A stretch of 64,000 nucleotides of DNA, from the NCBI GenBank assembly GCA_037176725.1, contig JAZBRS010000074.1:60330001-60394000 (forward strand), given 5' to 3'. Under the pieces are notes generated by a model, which saw only the letters and a list, made by a program, of their open reading frames with translations, had not been told where the DNA came from and searched no databases. Each line of letters begins with the position of its first letter. The stretch's first letter is position 1. Below are positions 19,875 to 31,300 of the stretch, in pieces. A program made the position numbers and the translations under genes. This stretch comes from Posidonia oceanica (lineage: Eukaryota > Streptophyta > Magnoliopsida > Alismatales > Posidoniaceae).

Positions 19875-19917
19875 GGTGTTCGGATCGTCCATGCACGATG
19901 CCAAAGCTCGCGTGCAC
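19875..19917. other. 43-base insertion near the solo LTR terminus
   Basis: Other LTRs read from TGTAGTAATCCC straight into GATCGGAATCAGG. Here about 43 bases, including CATGCACGATGCCAAAGCTCG, stand between them. The inserted bases resemble an internal LTR segment (GCACGCTGCCCAAAGCTCG near 1847), suggesting a copied filler. Comparison is by eye. Confidence 0.55.
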
Positions 19918-20489
19918 CGATCGGAATCAGGCTCACTATAAGCGGCTATGTCCGAGAAGGAAGACCTAACTCGAAAACATTTAAAAAGGAAAAAATGGAA
20001 AGAAAAGAAGAAGATAAGACAAAATCGGAGTCGCCACCAAGTCTATTAAATCGGAAGACGAGGAAAACCGGGGAAATGCGTGAATAATCACGCAAAACCA
20101 AGCAAAGGATGCAAAGCAAAGCAATGCAAAAGAAATAAGATGCAAATGAATGCAAATGATGTGACTCGTGCCTAGGACAAGGGCAACATGGTCATTGCGG
20201 GCCAAGAGAGGGTAAGGACTCCTGTTACGCGCGGGAAAGGTGTTAGGCACCCCCGACACGCCCGAGAATCGGTCTTTCTAGGCTTACGCTCGCATATGCA
20301 GGGAAATGCAGACTTTGAATGCCTAAGTGCCAATGAATGCCTGTCTAAATGCTCAAAGGTGTGCTCTAAGTGATGGAAAACGATGCAAGGAAGTAAACGT
20401 GCAATCTAAACGCTCAGCAACGCTGTCCGTGTTCCGAACCGGGCGAAACCTGGCTCGTGAGAACTCCGGGCAGTAAGCATCATCGCCCT

Positions 20490-21540
20490 ATATGCAAATG
20501 CAGGCGATAAAACAAAACGGCGAGAAAACCATGCAATGCAATCGACATGCAAGGGAAAACGGCGTAAAACAGTGCGAGGAACGAAAGAAGTATGCAAAAA
20601 GATGCGAGAACCGGGTTGACATGCAAAATGGGGCAAGAAATGGAACAAGAACGCAAAACCGTGCGAGAAAACGAAAGAAGGGCGCAAAACTGGGCAAGAA
20701 AACACCAGGGCACGCAAAACGAGACGAGAAAACGAAAGGGCACGCAAAACGGTGCAGGAAAACAAGACTGCGCGCAAAACGAGGCAAGAAAACATGAAGA
20801 CACGCGAAACGGAGCGGAAAAACAAGACTGCGCGCAGAACGAGGCGAAGAAACTAAAGGGCACGCGAAACGGAGCGAGAAAACATGAAAACATGCAAAAC
20901 GAGGCAAAAAACTAAGAGGCACGCAAAACGGAGCGAGAAAAACAAGAAGACACGCAAAATGGGGCGAGAAAACTAAAAGGCACGCAAAGCGGTGCAAGAC
21001 AGAGAAGTGGCGCGCAAACGGAGCGAGAAAACAAGAAAACACGCAAAACGAGGCAAAAAAACTAAAAGGCACGCAAAACGGTGCAGGGCGGAGAAGTGGC
21101 GCGCAAAACGGAGCGAGAAAACAAGAAAACACGCAAAACGAGGCAAAAACTAAAAGGCACGCAAAACGGTGCAAGGCAGAGAAGTGGCGCGCAAAACGGA
21201 GCGAGAAAAACAAGAAAACACGCAAAACGGGGCGAAAAACTAAAAGGCACGCAAAACGGTGCAGGGCGGAGAAGTGGCGTGCAAAACGGAGCGAGAAAAA
21301 CAAGAAAACACGCAAAACGAGGCAAAAAACTAAAAGGCACGCTAAACGGTGCAAAACAGAGAAGCGGCGCGCAAAACGGAGCGATAAAACACGATGGCAC
21401 GCAAAACGAGGCGAAGAAACTAAAAGGCACGCAAAACGGTGCAGAACAAAGAAGCGGAGCGCAAAACGGAGCGATAAAACGCGATGGCACGCAAAACGAG
21501 GCGAAGAAACTAAAAGGCACGCAAAACGGTGCAAATGGCA
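20490..21540. repeat. Expanded LTR minisatellite
   Basis: Over 1 kb of GGCACGCAAAACGGTGCA, GGCGCGCAAAACGGAGCGA and CACGCAAAACGAGGC phrases, in higher-order units of about 85-95 bases in the second half. The outer LTRs hold only about 330 bases of the same block. GCAAAACG is the invariant word. Confidence 0.88.
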
Positions 21541-24500
21541 TGCAAAATGAATGCAGTGCAGAAGTTCAGGAAGATATACCTGGAGATCCGGGAGTCTGAT
21601 CGGAGATCTGTTTGGTCCATGCTGAAGAGCGCTTCGCTGCGGTCGCCTGGGCAGCTTACTTGAGGAGATCCGACGGTCGGATTGAAAGATATCGCAACTT
21701 CGGAGCGGAAGGGCCAGAACAGAAGAGGAGAGCAGATCTAAGTGTTCAAGAGGTCCTAGGGGTGTGCTGAAGGTCCTCCCAAGTGAAGGGGAGTTAGAAG
21801 TGCTTGGTGTATGCAAAGGGGAGCTTAAATGCAAGACTAGATGAGTGCAGGATGCATGGAAAAGCAAGGAAAAGCAATGATAAGAAACTGGGAAAAGTCA
21901 GGAGTTCAGAAAGCATTTTGAAAAAGAAAAGGGGCTAAAATGCAAATTTTCCAGAAGACAGGGGTCCACAAGAAAGGATTTTGAAAACAGGGGAAGACAG
22001 AGGTCTATTTGGCAAAAAAAACTGGGCTCAGAAAGTTGTTTTGAAAAGAAGGTACGCTTTAAAAGAGGTTTTGAAAACAAAAAGAAGTCAGAGTGCAATT
22101 TTGAAAAAAAACTAGGGTCTAAAATGCAATTTTTCCAGAAAACAAGGTTCCGGGGAGTCCGGGAATGCTAGTGGAAGGTCTGCATGAAATTTGGTAGGCA
22201 CAGGAGCTAAGATGCAACCTAGGGGCAAAAGGGTCTTTTCACATGATTTTTTAAAAGATGCAAGGACCTATGTGTGATTTTGAAATCATGCAGGGGGTCA
22301 GAATGCAATTTAGTATGGAAAACATGCTCTGAAAAATAAGGGACAGGACCACAGTGCAATTTCTAAAAAGATCAGGGTCAAAAATGCAATGTAATAAGAT
22401 AAAATGCATGCAGCACAGTTACTGTCCATTTAAAATGGACCTAAGTGCAAATGCACAAAAACAGAGGGTAAAATATGCAATGCAGTATGCAAAAATAAAA
22501 AAATAAATCCTAAGTTCTACAGTGCATGGGACTTAAATGCAAAAATAAAAGCATGCAGGGGGCAGGACTGCAATATTATATGGAAAACTACATGCATTTA
22601 AATGATCTGATTTCATGCAGGACCTATGTGCAAAAATCGAAAACTGAGGGACTATGATGCAAAATATTATAACTGAAATGCACAGTGACAGGACCAGAAG
22701 GCAAATACAAGAAAGCATGAACACATTAAGCAATTTAGCAAGGTTTTTAATTAAAAACTAAGCATATTAAATGACATAAGGACTGAAACGCAAAACTAAA
22801 AAAACATAAGACAGATATGCAATATTAACACCGAAACTATATAACTAGAAAAATAAATAAACAGTGTTCTGCCGGCGGTGGCCGGCACTGTAGCAAGATG
22901 CCACCGGAGCTCAGCACCGCCTGCAGAGGGAGCTTGTGGAGGCGCGGTTCGGCAGAGGTTGGAGCTGATGTCTGTGCGGAGCTCCGGAGACCGTCCGGGC
23001 ACCGTTCCGTCGTCCGGAGCATCGGGAGGACAGGGGGCCGGCGCCGGAGAAGACACTCTGTCCGGCGAGTCGAGGACGGCGCTGGAAGATTGGGAACTGG
23101 CTCCTGATGGGCGGAAAAGCAGCAGGGGGAAGAGAGAGAGAGGGGGAGGGCGAGAAGTACCTGCGGTGGTGCCTGGTGCGTCCCCCCGACCTCAGCAGTG
23201 TCGGAGGTGGCCGGTGGAGACCGTCCGGTCGCAGCAGTGGTCCTCGGGTGCTCTCGAAGATTGGGATCTACTCAGGGGGTGCTTCTGGTGCTTCCTGGGC
23301 GATTGGACGCGAGCTTCGAAGCTCGGAGAGGAATCCAGTGTTTTTGGGTCCAGGAATGACAGCCGGAGACCGGGGGGGTGTCTGCTGCTCCTCAGGCTGG
23401 ATGGAGTGCTCCGATGGATTGCTGGGATGCTGGCGATGGGGTTTGGACGCCTGGAGAGGGTTTCTGGAAGGTGTGGAGTAAGCTTGGAGTTGGGTCGGAA
23501 TTCTGGTCTGGAAGTGTCACAGGTGTTTGTTGTGGAAATCTTGGTCGGTGGTGAGCGGTTGGATTCGAGGCCGGGGGCTTTGGAAAGGAGATGGCTTGGG
23601 GATTATCTGGGTGGATTTTGGGGGGCAATGGTGGACTGGAGTGCGGGGAATTCCAGAATGGGTTCGGAGCTGGGTTCGGCTGGCTTTCAGGTGGATTCAG
23701 GCGAAAGGCTGGGCTGTTCTCTGTGTGGAGTGGTGGGTGGAATTGCCGGTGACCTGGGTGAGATTGGGGGGCGGATTCTAGAGGGTTCAGAAGGTGTTTT
23801 GGGTGCTGGTTCGCTGGGAGAAGGAGAGGCGGAGGTCCGGTGTTTCTGGGTGGATTTCAGAGAAGAATTCGGTCACTCTCTCGCTCGGGATTGCCTCTGG
23901 AATCGTCGTCTCTCTTCCGGGTGAATTCCTCTGGTTTTCTCCTCCCTTTCCCTCCTGAAAACACACTCTGAATTTCCCTCCTTTTCCGCCTGATTTCTGA
24001 TAGCCTCCCCTCTTGGTTTTGCAGGTGTCTGCATTGAATGCCACGGCGTGGCAATGGCAGGAAGCACGGACTAACGTTCGGCGCGAGCAGAAGATGGCAG
24101 GAGGGCAGAATGGCAGGCGGCGTGCTACTGTAGCACTGCAACGTGCGGACGGAGGAAGAAGAAGGACTGTGGATGACTGTAGCAGCGGGCTGTGGTTTAA
24201 AAAAGGAAGAAATCGGGTAATGGGCTGGTGAGCCCAGTAAAGAAGAAAAGAAAGGATAAAAAAGAAGAAAGAAAGAAAGATGGGAAGAAAGAGGGAAAAG
24301 AAAATAGAAAAAAAGGATAAAAATAAATAAAAATATTAGATGAGTTGTGTTGTAGGTTGGGTGTTTAATTGGATTTTTTAATGACTGTTTTTAGGTTAAT
24401 TAGTGGGTTTTAGGCTTGATTAGGGTTTTAGGGTTTTCTTTTGTTGTTAATTCATTTTCCACTTGACTAAGTGTTGGTTAAATTCTTTTAAATTGTTTTT

Positions 24501-25791
24501 AAAATTGTGTTTTCTTGTTAAGTATTTTAGGATGTTAATTAGGATTTTTAGGATTTATTTTATATTATTTTGAGTGGGTTTTGGGCTTTTAGTTCTAGTC
24601 TTTTGTATTTTCCTTTTTTAAGTCTTTTGAACCATGCTTTTGTTTTTCATTTGTTAATTCTTCTTGATTTTTTTTTAATTGATGTTTTCCTGGTTTGATT
24701 AAGTGTTTTAACTGTATTTTCTTTTCCTTTTTTAATTAGGTTTTATGTTGTTTTTTTTTTTCTTATGTTTATTAGGTTAAGTTTTTTGTTCTCTTTAATT
24801 ACTTGTTTTAGTATTTGATTTTTAATTCTTCTCTCTAGGGTTTGTTTTTTAATTCTTTTAGTGGGGTTTTCATTTTTGGTAGGTTCTGATTTTATTTCAG
24901 TTTTTTAGTTGATTTTACAGTATTTTATTTTAGTTTGTTTTGCATTTTTTAGTTTGCATGCTTGGTTTTCTTTTTAGCTTGATTTAATTAAGTTTGGTTT
25001 TTTAATTATTTATTTAATGTTTTTAATTGCTTTTTCTGGGGACTCTGATTTGTTTCTTTTAGGTCTTGGGGTTTTACAGATTTTTAAGGATTTTTGAGGT
25101 TTTTTGCAAAGGGAGGAGGAAGAAAGGAAAAAGAAGAAGAAAAGAGGAAAAAAGGGAATAAAAGGGAAAGAGGTAGGTTTGAGGGAAAAGATTTTTTAAA
25201 ATTCAAGGAAGATGGTAAAAATAAAATAAAAATAGGAATAAGGTAGAGAAGGGATAGGAGTACAAAGGGGGCCCGCTGCCAAGCCAGAAGGAGGGCGAGA
25301 AGGGGATGAAAAGAGAGACGATAATCAGGAGAGAGAGAGGAGAGAGAAAACGATAATCCCGGAGAGAGAAAACGATAATTCCAGCGAAAAGGGGTCTTAA
25401 AGGTCTCCGAAAGGGGTGAAATTTGGCGGGTGCGAAGTCTAGGATTTCTAGTTCTGGTCCTGGAGTTTTGGTTCAGTTTTGAGGAAGTTTTGGAGGGGTT
25501 TTGAGGTGTAGAAAAAAGGGTATTTTCGCCTAAGTTTCCTAGGGTTTTTGGGAGGGGTCTGGTTTGAGATTTTGCAGGCTTTTCGGTGGGTTTGCTAAGT
25601 CATCAGGGGTGAGTTTTCCTATGGATTTTGGTGGGTTTTCGGGTTCGAGAAAGGGGGGTAAGCTCAGGTCAAGTTCAGGCTTGTTTTGAGGGAAAAGAAG
25701 GAGAGGAAGGTGTAGGTTTGGGTCTGGGTTCGGGTCCGACAGCCACCGGAAGGCTCCAAACGATCCAGCCTGTCAAAATAGGGTGTCAACA

Positions 25792-25796
25792 GAGTG
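25792..25796. other. Target site duplication of the nested LTR, right copy (GAGTG)
   Basis: Matches 19858-19862 exactly and directly follows the LTR terminus. Confidence 0.92.
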
Positions 25797-27012
25797 CCGG
25801 CCCGGTCAAACTCTTCTGGAACAAGCGGATCAGCAACCTCTCGTCAGCCTGAAGCTGAGCGAGATCACCGCAATACGCCGTCAAGTGTGCTACGGGGCAG
25901 CCCCTACCATTATACTTCTCGAAGTCCGGGATCTTGAACTTCGGAGGGAGTACCGCCTCTAGAAAGCAGCAGAGGTCCCGGAATTGGTAGGTCTGGTGCT
26001 CAGTACCCTGCACTAGTCGTAGTGCCTTCTCCAAGACGTCCATCCGGTTATTGATGGGGTCTGGGATTGCTGCTGTAGGAGAGGGATCAGCAGGGGTAGC
26101 GAGCGCATACGCCGAATGGGTCGCACCTAAGTGCTCCTCCGGATCTACCATAGCGTCGGCTGGTGGAGCGACGGGATGGCCGGTGTATCCGTGCTGAGGG
26201 ACTGTGTATGCAGGAGTGTATGCAGGATGCTGGACTTGGTGCAGAGGAGAAGAGTAGATGCCATGCTGTGCTGTGATAGGGGTAGGATGACGGAGCACCA
26301 GTTGCTGTACAGGCGGAGTGCCAGACAGCGAGCCAGTGAGGTACTGCGCTCCAGCCGGTCCAAAGGACTGACCACCAGAGGGAAGTGGAGCATGCTGTGC
26401 TAAGTGTTGTGCAGCAGGAGGCGGTAAACGGGCCCCCATCGTCGGAACCGTGAGCAGTTGAGACGATGGACAAGGCGGAGGTGTGGAGGTCGATGCATGG
26501 AATGCAGGAACTGGCCTCAGAGGAACCTCAGGAACGACAGGAATAGAAGAAGGACGAACTGATAGAGCCATGCCCTGCAGTTTCTGGGCGAGCTCCATCA
26601 GGTGCTGGTACTGTGCCTCGGGCGTCTCGCCAGTGGGGACACTGAAGTGCAGTGCCGGCGAAGGCTGAGAAACAAGTGGCACGGACACAGACTGTCCAGG
26701 AGGGAAGGATTCTACAGCAAAGGTCGCAGCGACGGTGGAAGGGATGTCGAAAGCGACGTATCCCTGGGATGGAAGGGGCAGTGGCGTCTCCGAAACGCGA
26801 GTAATGGTCGTCAAGATGGACTCGGCGACCGGATCCAGAGGAAGAGATGCTTGCCACTGTCCCGGGACGTACTGAGAACCTAGAGACGTCAGGGGAGGAA
26901 ACCCTGGCGTCGGAAGGGGAACAAGGGGGACAGAAGGAGCAACCGGAGGGGCCGGAATGGAAACACCCTCCGTGACAGGAGTGAAAAGAGGCTCACTAAT
27001 GTACTGGGCCAT
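25797..27012 (-). pseudogene. gag, N-terminal part
   Basis: I take the start at the ATG at 27010-27012, giving MAQYISEPLF; the frame is also open further upstream to about 27087, without an ATG. The first 300 residues are rich in Pro, Ser, Val and Gln, unlike a conserved domain. Residues from about 330 (NNRMDVLEKALRLV, then PPKFKIPDFEKYNGRGCP and HLTAYCGDLAQLQADERLL) form the first half of the Retrotrans_gag domain. The gene is broken at RLFQKSLTGPAL by the GAGTG duplication and the nested LTR, and its remainder is at 18946-19857. A translation reading into the LTR ends at once. Gag would form the virus-like particle in the cytoplasm. Confidence 0.87.
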
Positions 27013-28319
27013 TGCTGACCTAGATCGTGTGAGAATAGGGCTGCGACGAGTGTTCAAGCTGTGAGTCCTAAGAGGAGCTATCGTCACAAATGTGGATAGC
27101 TCAGAGGGGGAATGGTCGCGAATGAAGTCGCAAAAGGGGTGTCAACGGGGGTCGGTACTCGAGCTCTGGCAAAGGGAAACTCGCTATACCGATCACGCTG
27201 ACACAACAGAAGGAAATCAGGGTTAGAAGCTATAAGATGAATGCAAATGAGTTAGTTAAATGGCATGAATGATATGCATGCTTTCTAGTATGCCCCCTCA
27301 CCTAACTAGTGTGTCCTAGTAAGGTAATCTACTTCGGGTATCCCTAGGTGTACGGGTCACCGACTCAGGTCAGAAAATTAGGTTCCCTGTCTAACTCCCG
27401 GCCCAAAGCTCAGGAAATGACAGGGTGGTGCGTTGGTGGCCTCTACCCCGCCAAAGCGTGGGTGGTACCCTCTACTAACACCGACACGACCCCCGGACGA
27501 GGGGGGGACAGACCGACTGACTCGTGCCACGCCCAAAGCGGTGGAACAAGAAGCCGGGACCGTCCTTCGCAGACTAATAGGTGGACTCAGATGAGAAGAA
27601 TGCATGCCCTATATGATGCTTATGCAAATGCTTAGAGTTTTTTATCTTGAGCATTTTATTAACCAGAGGGAGTGAAGGATTGTTCAGAGTCGCTAGTTGC
27701 TCCTAGGAGTTCTTTTTACTTGCGGTTTTTAGTTAACCATGGGGAGAGCAAACAAGTCTCTACTATCCTAGGCATGGCATGTGCGAAAGGGAAGAAAATC
27801 AGTCAAGCATGGCAGGCAGACAATCATACAACACAACAAAAGGCAAGCGCATGGCATGTGCAAGTGTTTGTGAGCATAATGTTGAAGAAAAAACATTCAT
27901 CAAGTCAAAAGGCATGTATACAAGGCATGTGCGTGCGTAGTGACATAGCAAAAGTGTGAGAGAAGCATTCAACATTCAAAAGGCATGTATTGTTGCCAGA
28001 CAAGTATGTAGACATGCAATGTGCGATAACTAAAGCAGTAATAAGCAAGTAAGGCAAGGAAAATAAAGACAAGTAAGCTGTAAAGGAAGTAAGAGCGTAA
28101 GCAAGACAATAAGTAAATAAACAAGCAGAGAAGCAAAGCCAAGCGAAAGGGAGCGCAAACCGAGACGAAAGAGGTGCAAAACCTAAGCAAAGTAGCCACA
28201 AAGCGACTTTCTAGGAGTTTGCACAGAAAAATGAGCAAAGCAGGCAAAGAAGGCACACAAGACAGGCAAAACTGCGAAAACAGGCGAGCGAAAAGCCGGG
28301 AACGAAAGCCGGAGTCTAG
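27013..28319 (-). other. Leader between the 5' LTR and gag
   Basis: About 1.3 kb without a convincing gene on either strand. In some Ogre elements an extra ORF precedes gag; none is visible here. The segment 27600-28200 is A-rich with GCATG and AAGGCATGT words on the plus strand. A packaging signal would be expected here but I cannot point to one. Confidence 0.55.
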
Positions 28320-28337
28320 TCCCCAGCGGAGTCGCCA
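28320..28337 (-). other. Primer binding site
   Basis: The minus strand reads TGGCGACTCCGCTGGGGA, one base after the 5' LTR terminus CTACA. It begins with TGG, complementary to a tRNA CCA end. Ogre-type elements generally use tRNA-Arg. I did not match the tRNA here. Confidence 0.8.
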
Positions 28338-28338
28338 C

Positions 28339-31300
28339 TGTAGCGATCCCGATCGGAATCAGGCTCGCTATTTAGCTGCGATTGGATCCGAGGAAGAGGC
28401 TCGACTCGGAAATGCTTAAAATCGAGGAGAAAAGAGAAAGATAAGACAAATCAGAGTCGCCACCATGTCTATTAACGGGAGACAAGGAAAACCGGGGGGA
28501 ATGCGTGGATTAACATGCGAAACCAAGCAAGAAATGCAAAGCAAAGCAATGCAAGGGAAAACAAATGCAAATACATGCAAAAGAGATGACTCTAGCCTAG
28601 GATAAGGGCAGTATGGTCATTGCGGGCCAAAGACAGGGCATGGACTCCTGTTATGTGCGGGGAAGGTGTTAGGCACCCCCGACACGCCCGAGAATCGGTC
28701 TTTCTAGGCTTACGCTCGCATACGCAGGGAAATGCAGGATTGAATGCCTATGTGCCTATGAATGCCTAAATGAATGCTTAAGGTGTGCTCTAAGTGGAGA
28801 GATGCAGGGCAAGGAAGTAAACGTGCTGTCTAAATGCTCAACTACGCTGTCTGTGTTCCGAACTAGGCGAAACCTAGCTCGTGAGAACTACGGACAGTAA
28901 GCATCACAGCCCTATATGCAAATGCAGGCGAAAAAAAAGCAAAACAACGGTAAAACCATGCAATGCAATCGACATGCAAGAGAAAACGGCGTAAAACACG
29001 CAAAACGGGGCGAAAAACAAGAAAGCGCGCAAAACGGTGCAAAAAGACAAGGTCGGCACGTAAAACGGGTGAGAAAGTAAGGCGGCACGCAAATCGGTGC
29101 AAAAGGCGATGACGGGCATGCAAAACTGTGCCAAAAATAGGGCGAGCGCGCAAAACGACGCGAAAGACAGAGCGGGCAGCAAAACGGTGCCAAGACAAGA
29201 GTGGGCACGCAAAACGGTGCCAAAAACTGCGAGATAAAACCTCAGAAAAGCAATGCGAATGCAAATGCAAGGAAAAGATTAGAGGCAGTAAGAGGAGAAG
29301 CAGAACAGCGCATGTGTGAGAACAGGCGCTGTTCGGGGCCACCCAGAGTAGGTGTGAAGACCTACAAAGGGGAGAGTGAGCAAACGGGGGGATTACCACC
29401 TCTCTTGCGACCATTTCCCACTAAACCGCTCCACGGTGTGTCTCGCACGCTGCCCAAAGCTCGCGATGCGATCGGATCGTGGAAAAGGGGGAAGAAAGTC
29501 ACATTAAGTGGTGAACCCAAAGGAAAACACAATACAAAACACATGGGGAAACGCGAAATGGGGATCTGAGTTGCCAAGCAGAAAGGGGAGGCCCTATTCT
29601 ACATGCTCAAAGAGACAGAAATCGAAAACGAGGAAAACTATGCAAATGGCATGCAAATGAATGCAATGCAAGGGTTCAGGAGGACATACCTGGAAATCCG
29701 GGAGTCTGATCTGAGATCTGCTTGGTCCATGCTGAAGAGCGCTTCGCTGCGGTCGCCTGGGCAGCTTACTTGAGAAGATCCAACGGCCGGATCGGAAGAT
29801 GTTGCAGCTTCAAGGCAGAAGGGCCAGAATAGGGGAGAAGAACAGATCTAGGTGTTCAGGAGGTCCTAGGGGTGTGCAAAAGGTCCTCCCAAGTGAAGGG
29901 GAGCTAAAGGTGCTTAGTGTGTGCAAAAGGATGCTAAAATGCAAGACTAAATGAATGCAGAATGCATGCACAAACAAGAAGAAACAAGGGGAACAAACTT
30001 GGAAAAGACAGGAGTTCAAAAAGCATTTTTGAAAAAGACAAGGGGCTAAAATGCAAATTTTCACAAAAGATGGGGTCCACAGAGGAGGGTTTTGAAAACA
30101 GGGGCGGGCGGTGGTTTATTTTGCAAAAGACTAGGCTCAGAAAACTAATTTGAAAAGAGAGTATGCATTGAAAGAAGTTTTGAAAACAAAAAGAGATCAG
30201 AATGCAATTTTCGAAAAACTAGGGTCTAAAATGCAAATTTTCCAGAAAACAAGGTTCTAGGGAGTCTGGGAATGCAAGTGGAGGGTCTACATGCAATTTT
30301 GTAAGCATAGGAGCTAAGATGCAACTTTAGGGGCAAAACAGTCTTTTTACATGGTTTTTAAAAGATGCAAGGACCTATGTGTGATTTTTGAATCATGTAG
30401 GGGTCAAATATGCAATTTTGTATGGTAAACATGCTCTGAAAACACTGATAAAGGACTGATGTGCAATTTTTGGAAAAAACAGGGGCCAAAATGCAATGCA
30501 ATAAGCAAAAATGCATGCAAATGGTTACTGTCCATTTAAAATTGACCTAAATACAAATGTCAGAAAACAGAGGGAAGAAAATGCAATGCAACAAGCAAAA
30601 ATCAAAAATAAAACCTAAGTTTCTACAGTGCATGGACCTATATGCAAAATCAGAAACATGCAGGGATGCAGAATGCAATTTCATATGGTAAAATGCATGC
30701 AATTAAATGAACTGATTTAGGGCAGGACTTAAGTGCAAAAATCGAAAATAGAGGGGCTAAAATGCAAAATAATACAACAGCACAGCACAGTAACAGGACT
30801 AGATTGCAAATACAGAAAAGCAAAGATAAAAGCAGCAATTTAGCATGGTTTTTAATTAAAAACTAAGCACATTAAATGGACTGAGGACTGAAACGCAAAA
30901 ATTAAAAAACGTAAACCAGATCTGCAATATTTACACCTAAAACTATATTAACAGGAAAATAAATGAACAGTAATGGCCGGCGGTGGCTGGCACTGTAGCA
31001 GTGAGCTACCTGAGCTCGCGACCGCCGGCACAGGGAGGCTGTGGAGGCGCTGATCGGCGGAGGCGATGGTCCTGGAGTTGACGGAGGCAGGGCGACGGTC
31101 GGCGGGGGGCGATGCGGCCTGGAACGCATCGGAGCGCTCGCCGGAGCTCTGTAGAGCTTCAGAAGCTTCGTCCGGCCGATCGACGCAGCGACACTGCGTT
31201 CTGAGGGCCGGAGAACGTTCCTGAGACCCGTGCGGACCTAAGGCAACCACCGGAGCTGCGTTCTGCTGCCCGGAGCGACGTGAAGGCCGGAAGAGCTCGC

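Larger units (their letters stand above)
19863..25791 (-). mobile_element. Nested solo LTR (5.9 kb) inside gag
   Basis: A complete LTR of 5929 bp from TGTAGTAATCCC to GGGTGTCAACA, flanked by GAGTG on both sides, with no internal region. It is therefore what remains after recombination between the two LTRs of a full insertion. It has the same block order as the outer LTRs (conserved box, minisatellite, ATGCAA block, GC-rich block, AT-rich block) but differs from them far more than they differ from each other, so it belongs to another subfamily. Same orientation as the host element. Peculiarities are a 43-base insertion 12 bases after its first base and a much enlarged minisatellite. Open frames inside it (for example 20488-21867 minus) come from the minisatellite and are not genes. 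Confidence 0.93.

Noticed and set aside
20488..21867. 459-codon minus-strand frame rich in Phe, Cys and Arg
   Set aside because: It coincides with the LTR minisatellite and repeats with it; no protein family recognised.
22878..23924. 348-codon plus-strand frame in the GC-rich part of the solo LTR
   Set aside because: GC-rich DNA has few stops, the frame is not kept in the other LTRs, and its strand is opposite to the element's.
12308..27012. Two separate elements, because gag lies in two distant pieces
   Set aside because: The GAGTG duplication and the matching halves of the gag domain show a single gene split by a solo LTR.
27348..27635. Short plus-strand frame in the leader as an antisense gene
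   Set aside because: Only 95 codons, no similarity recognised, no repeat of it in another copy within the window.
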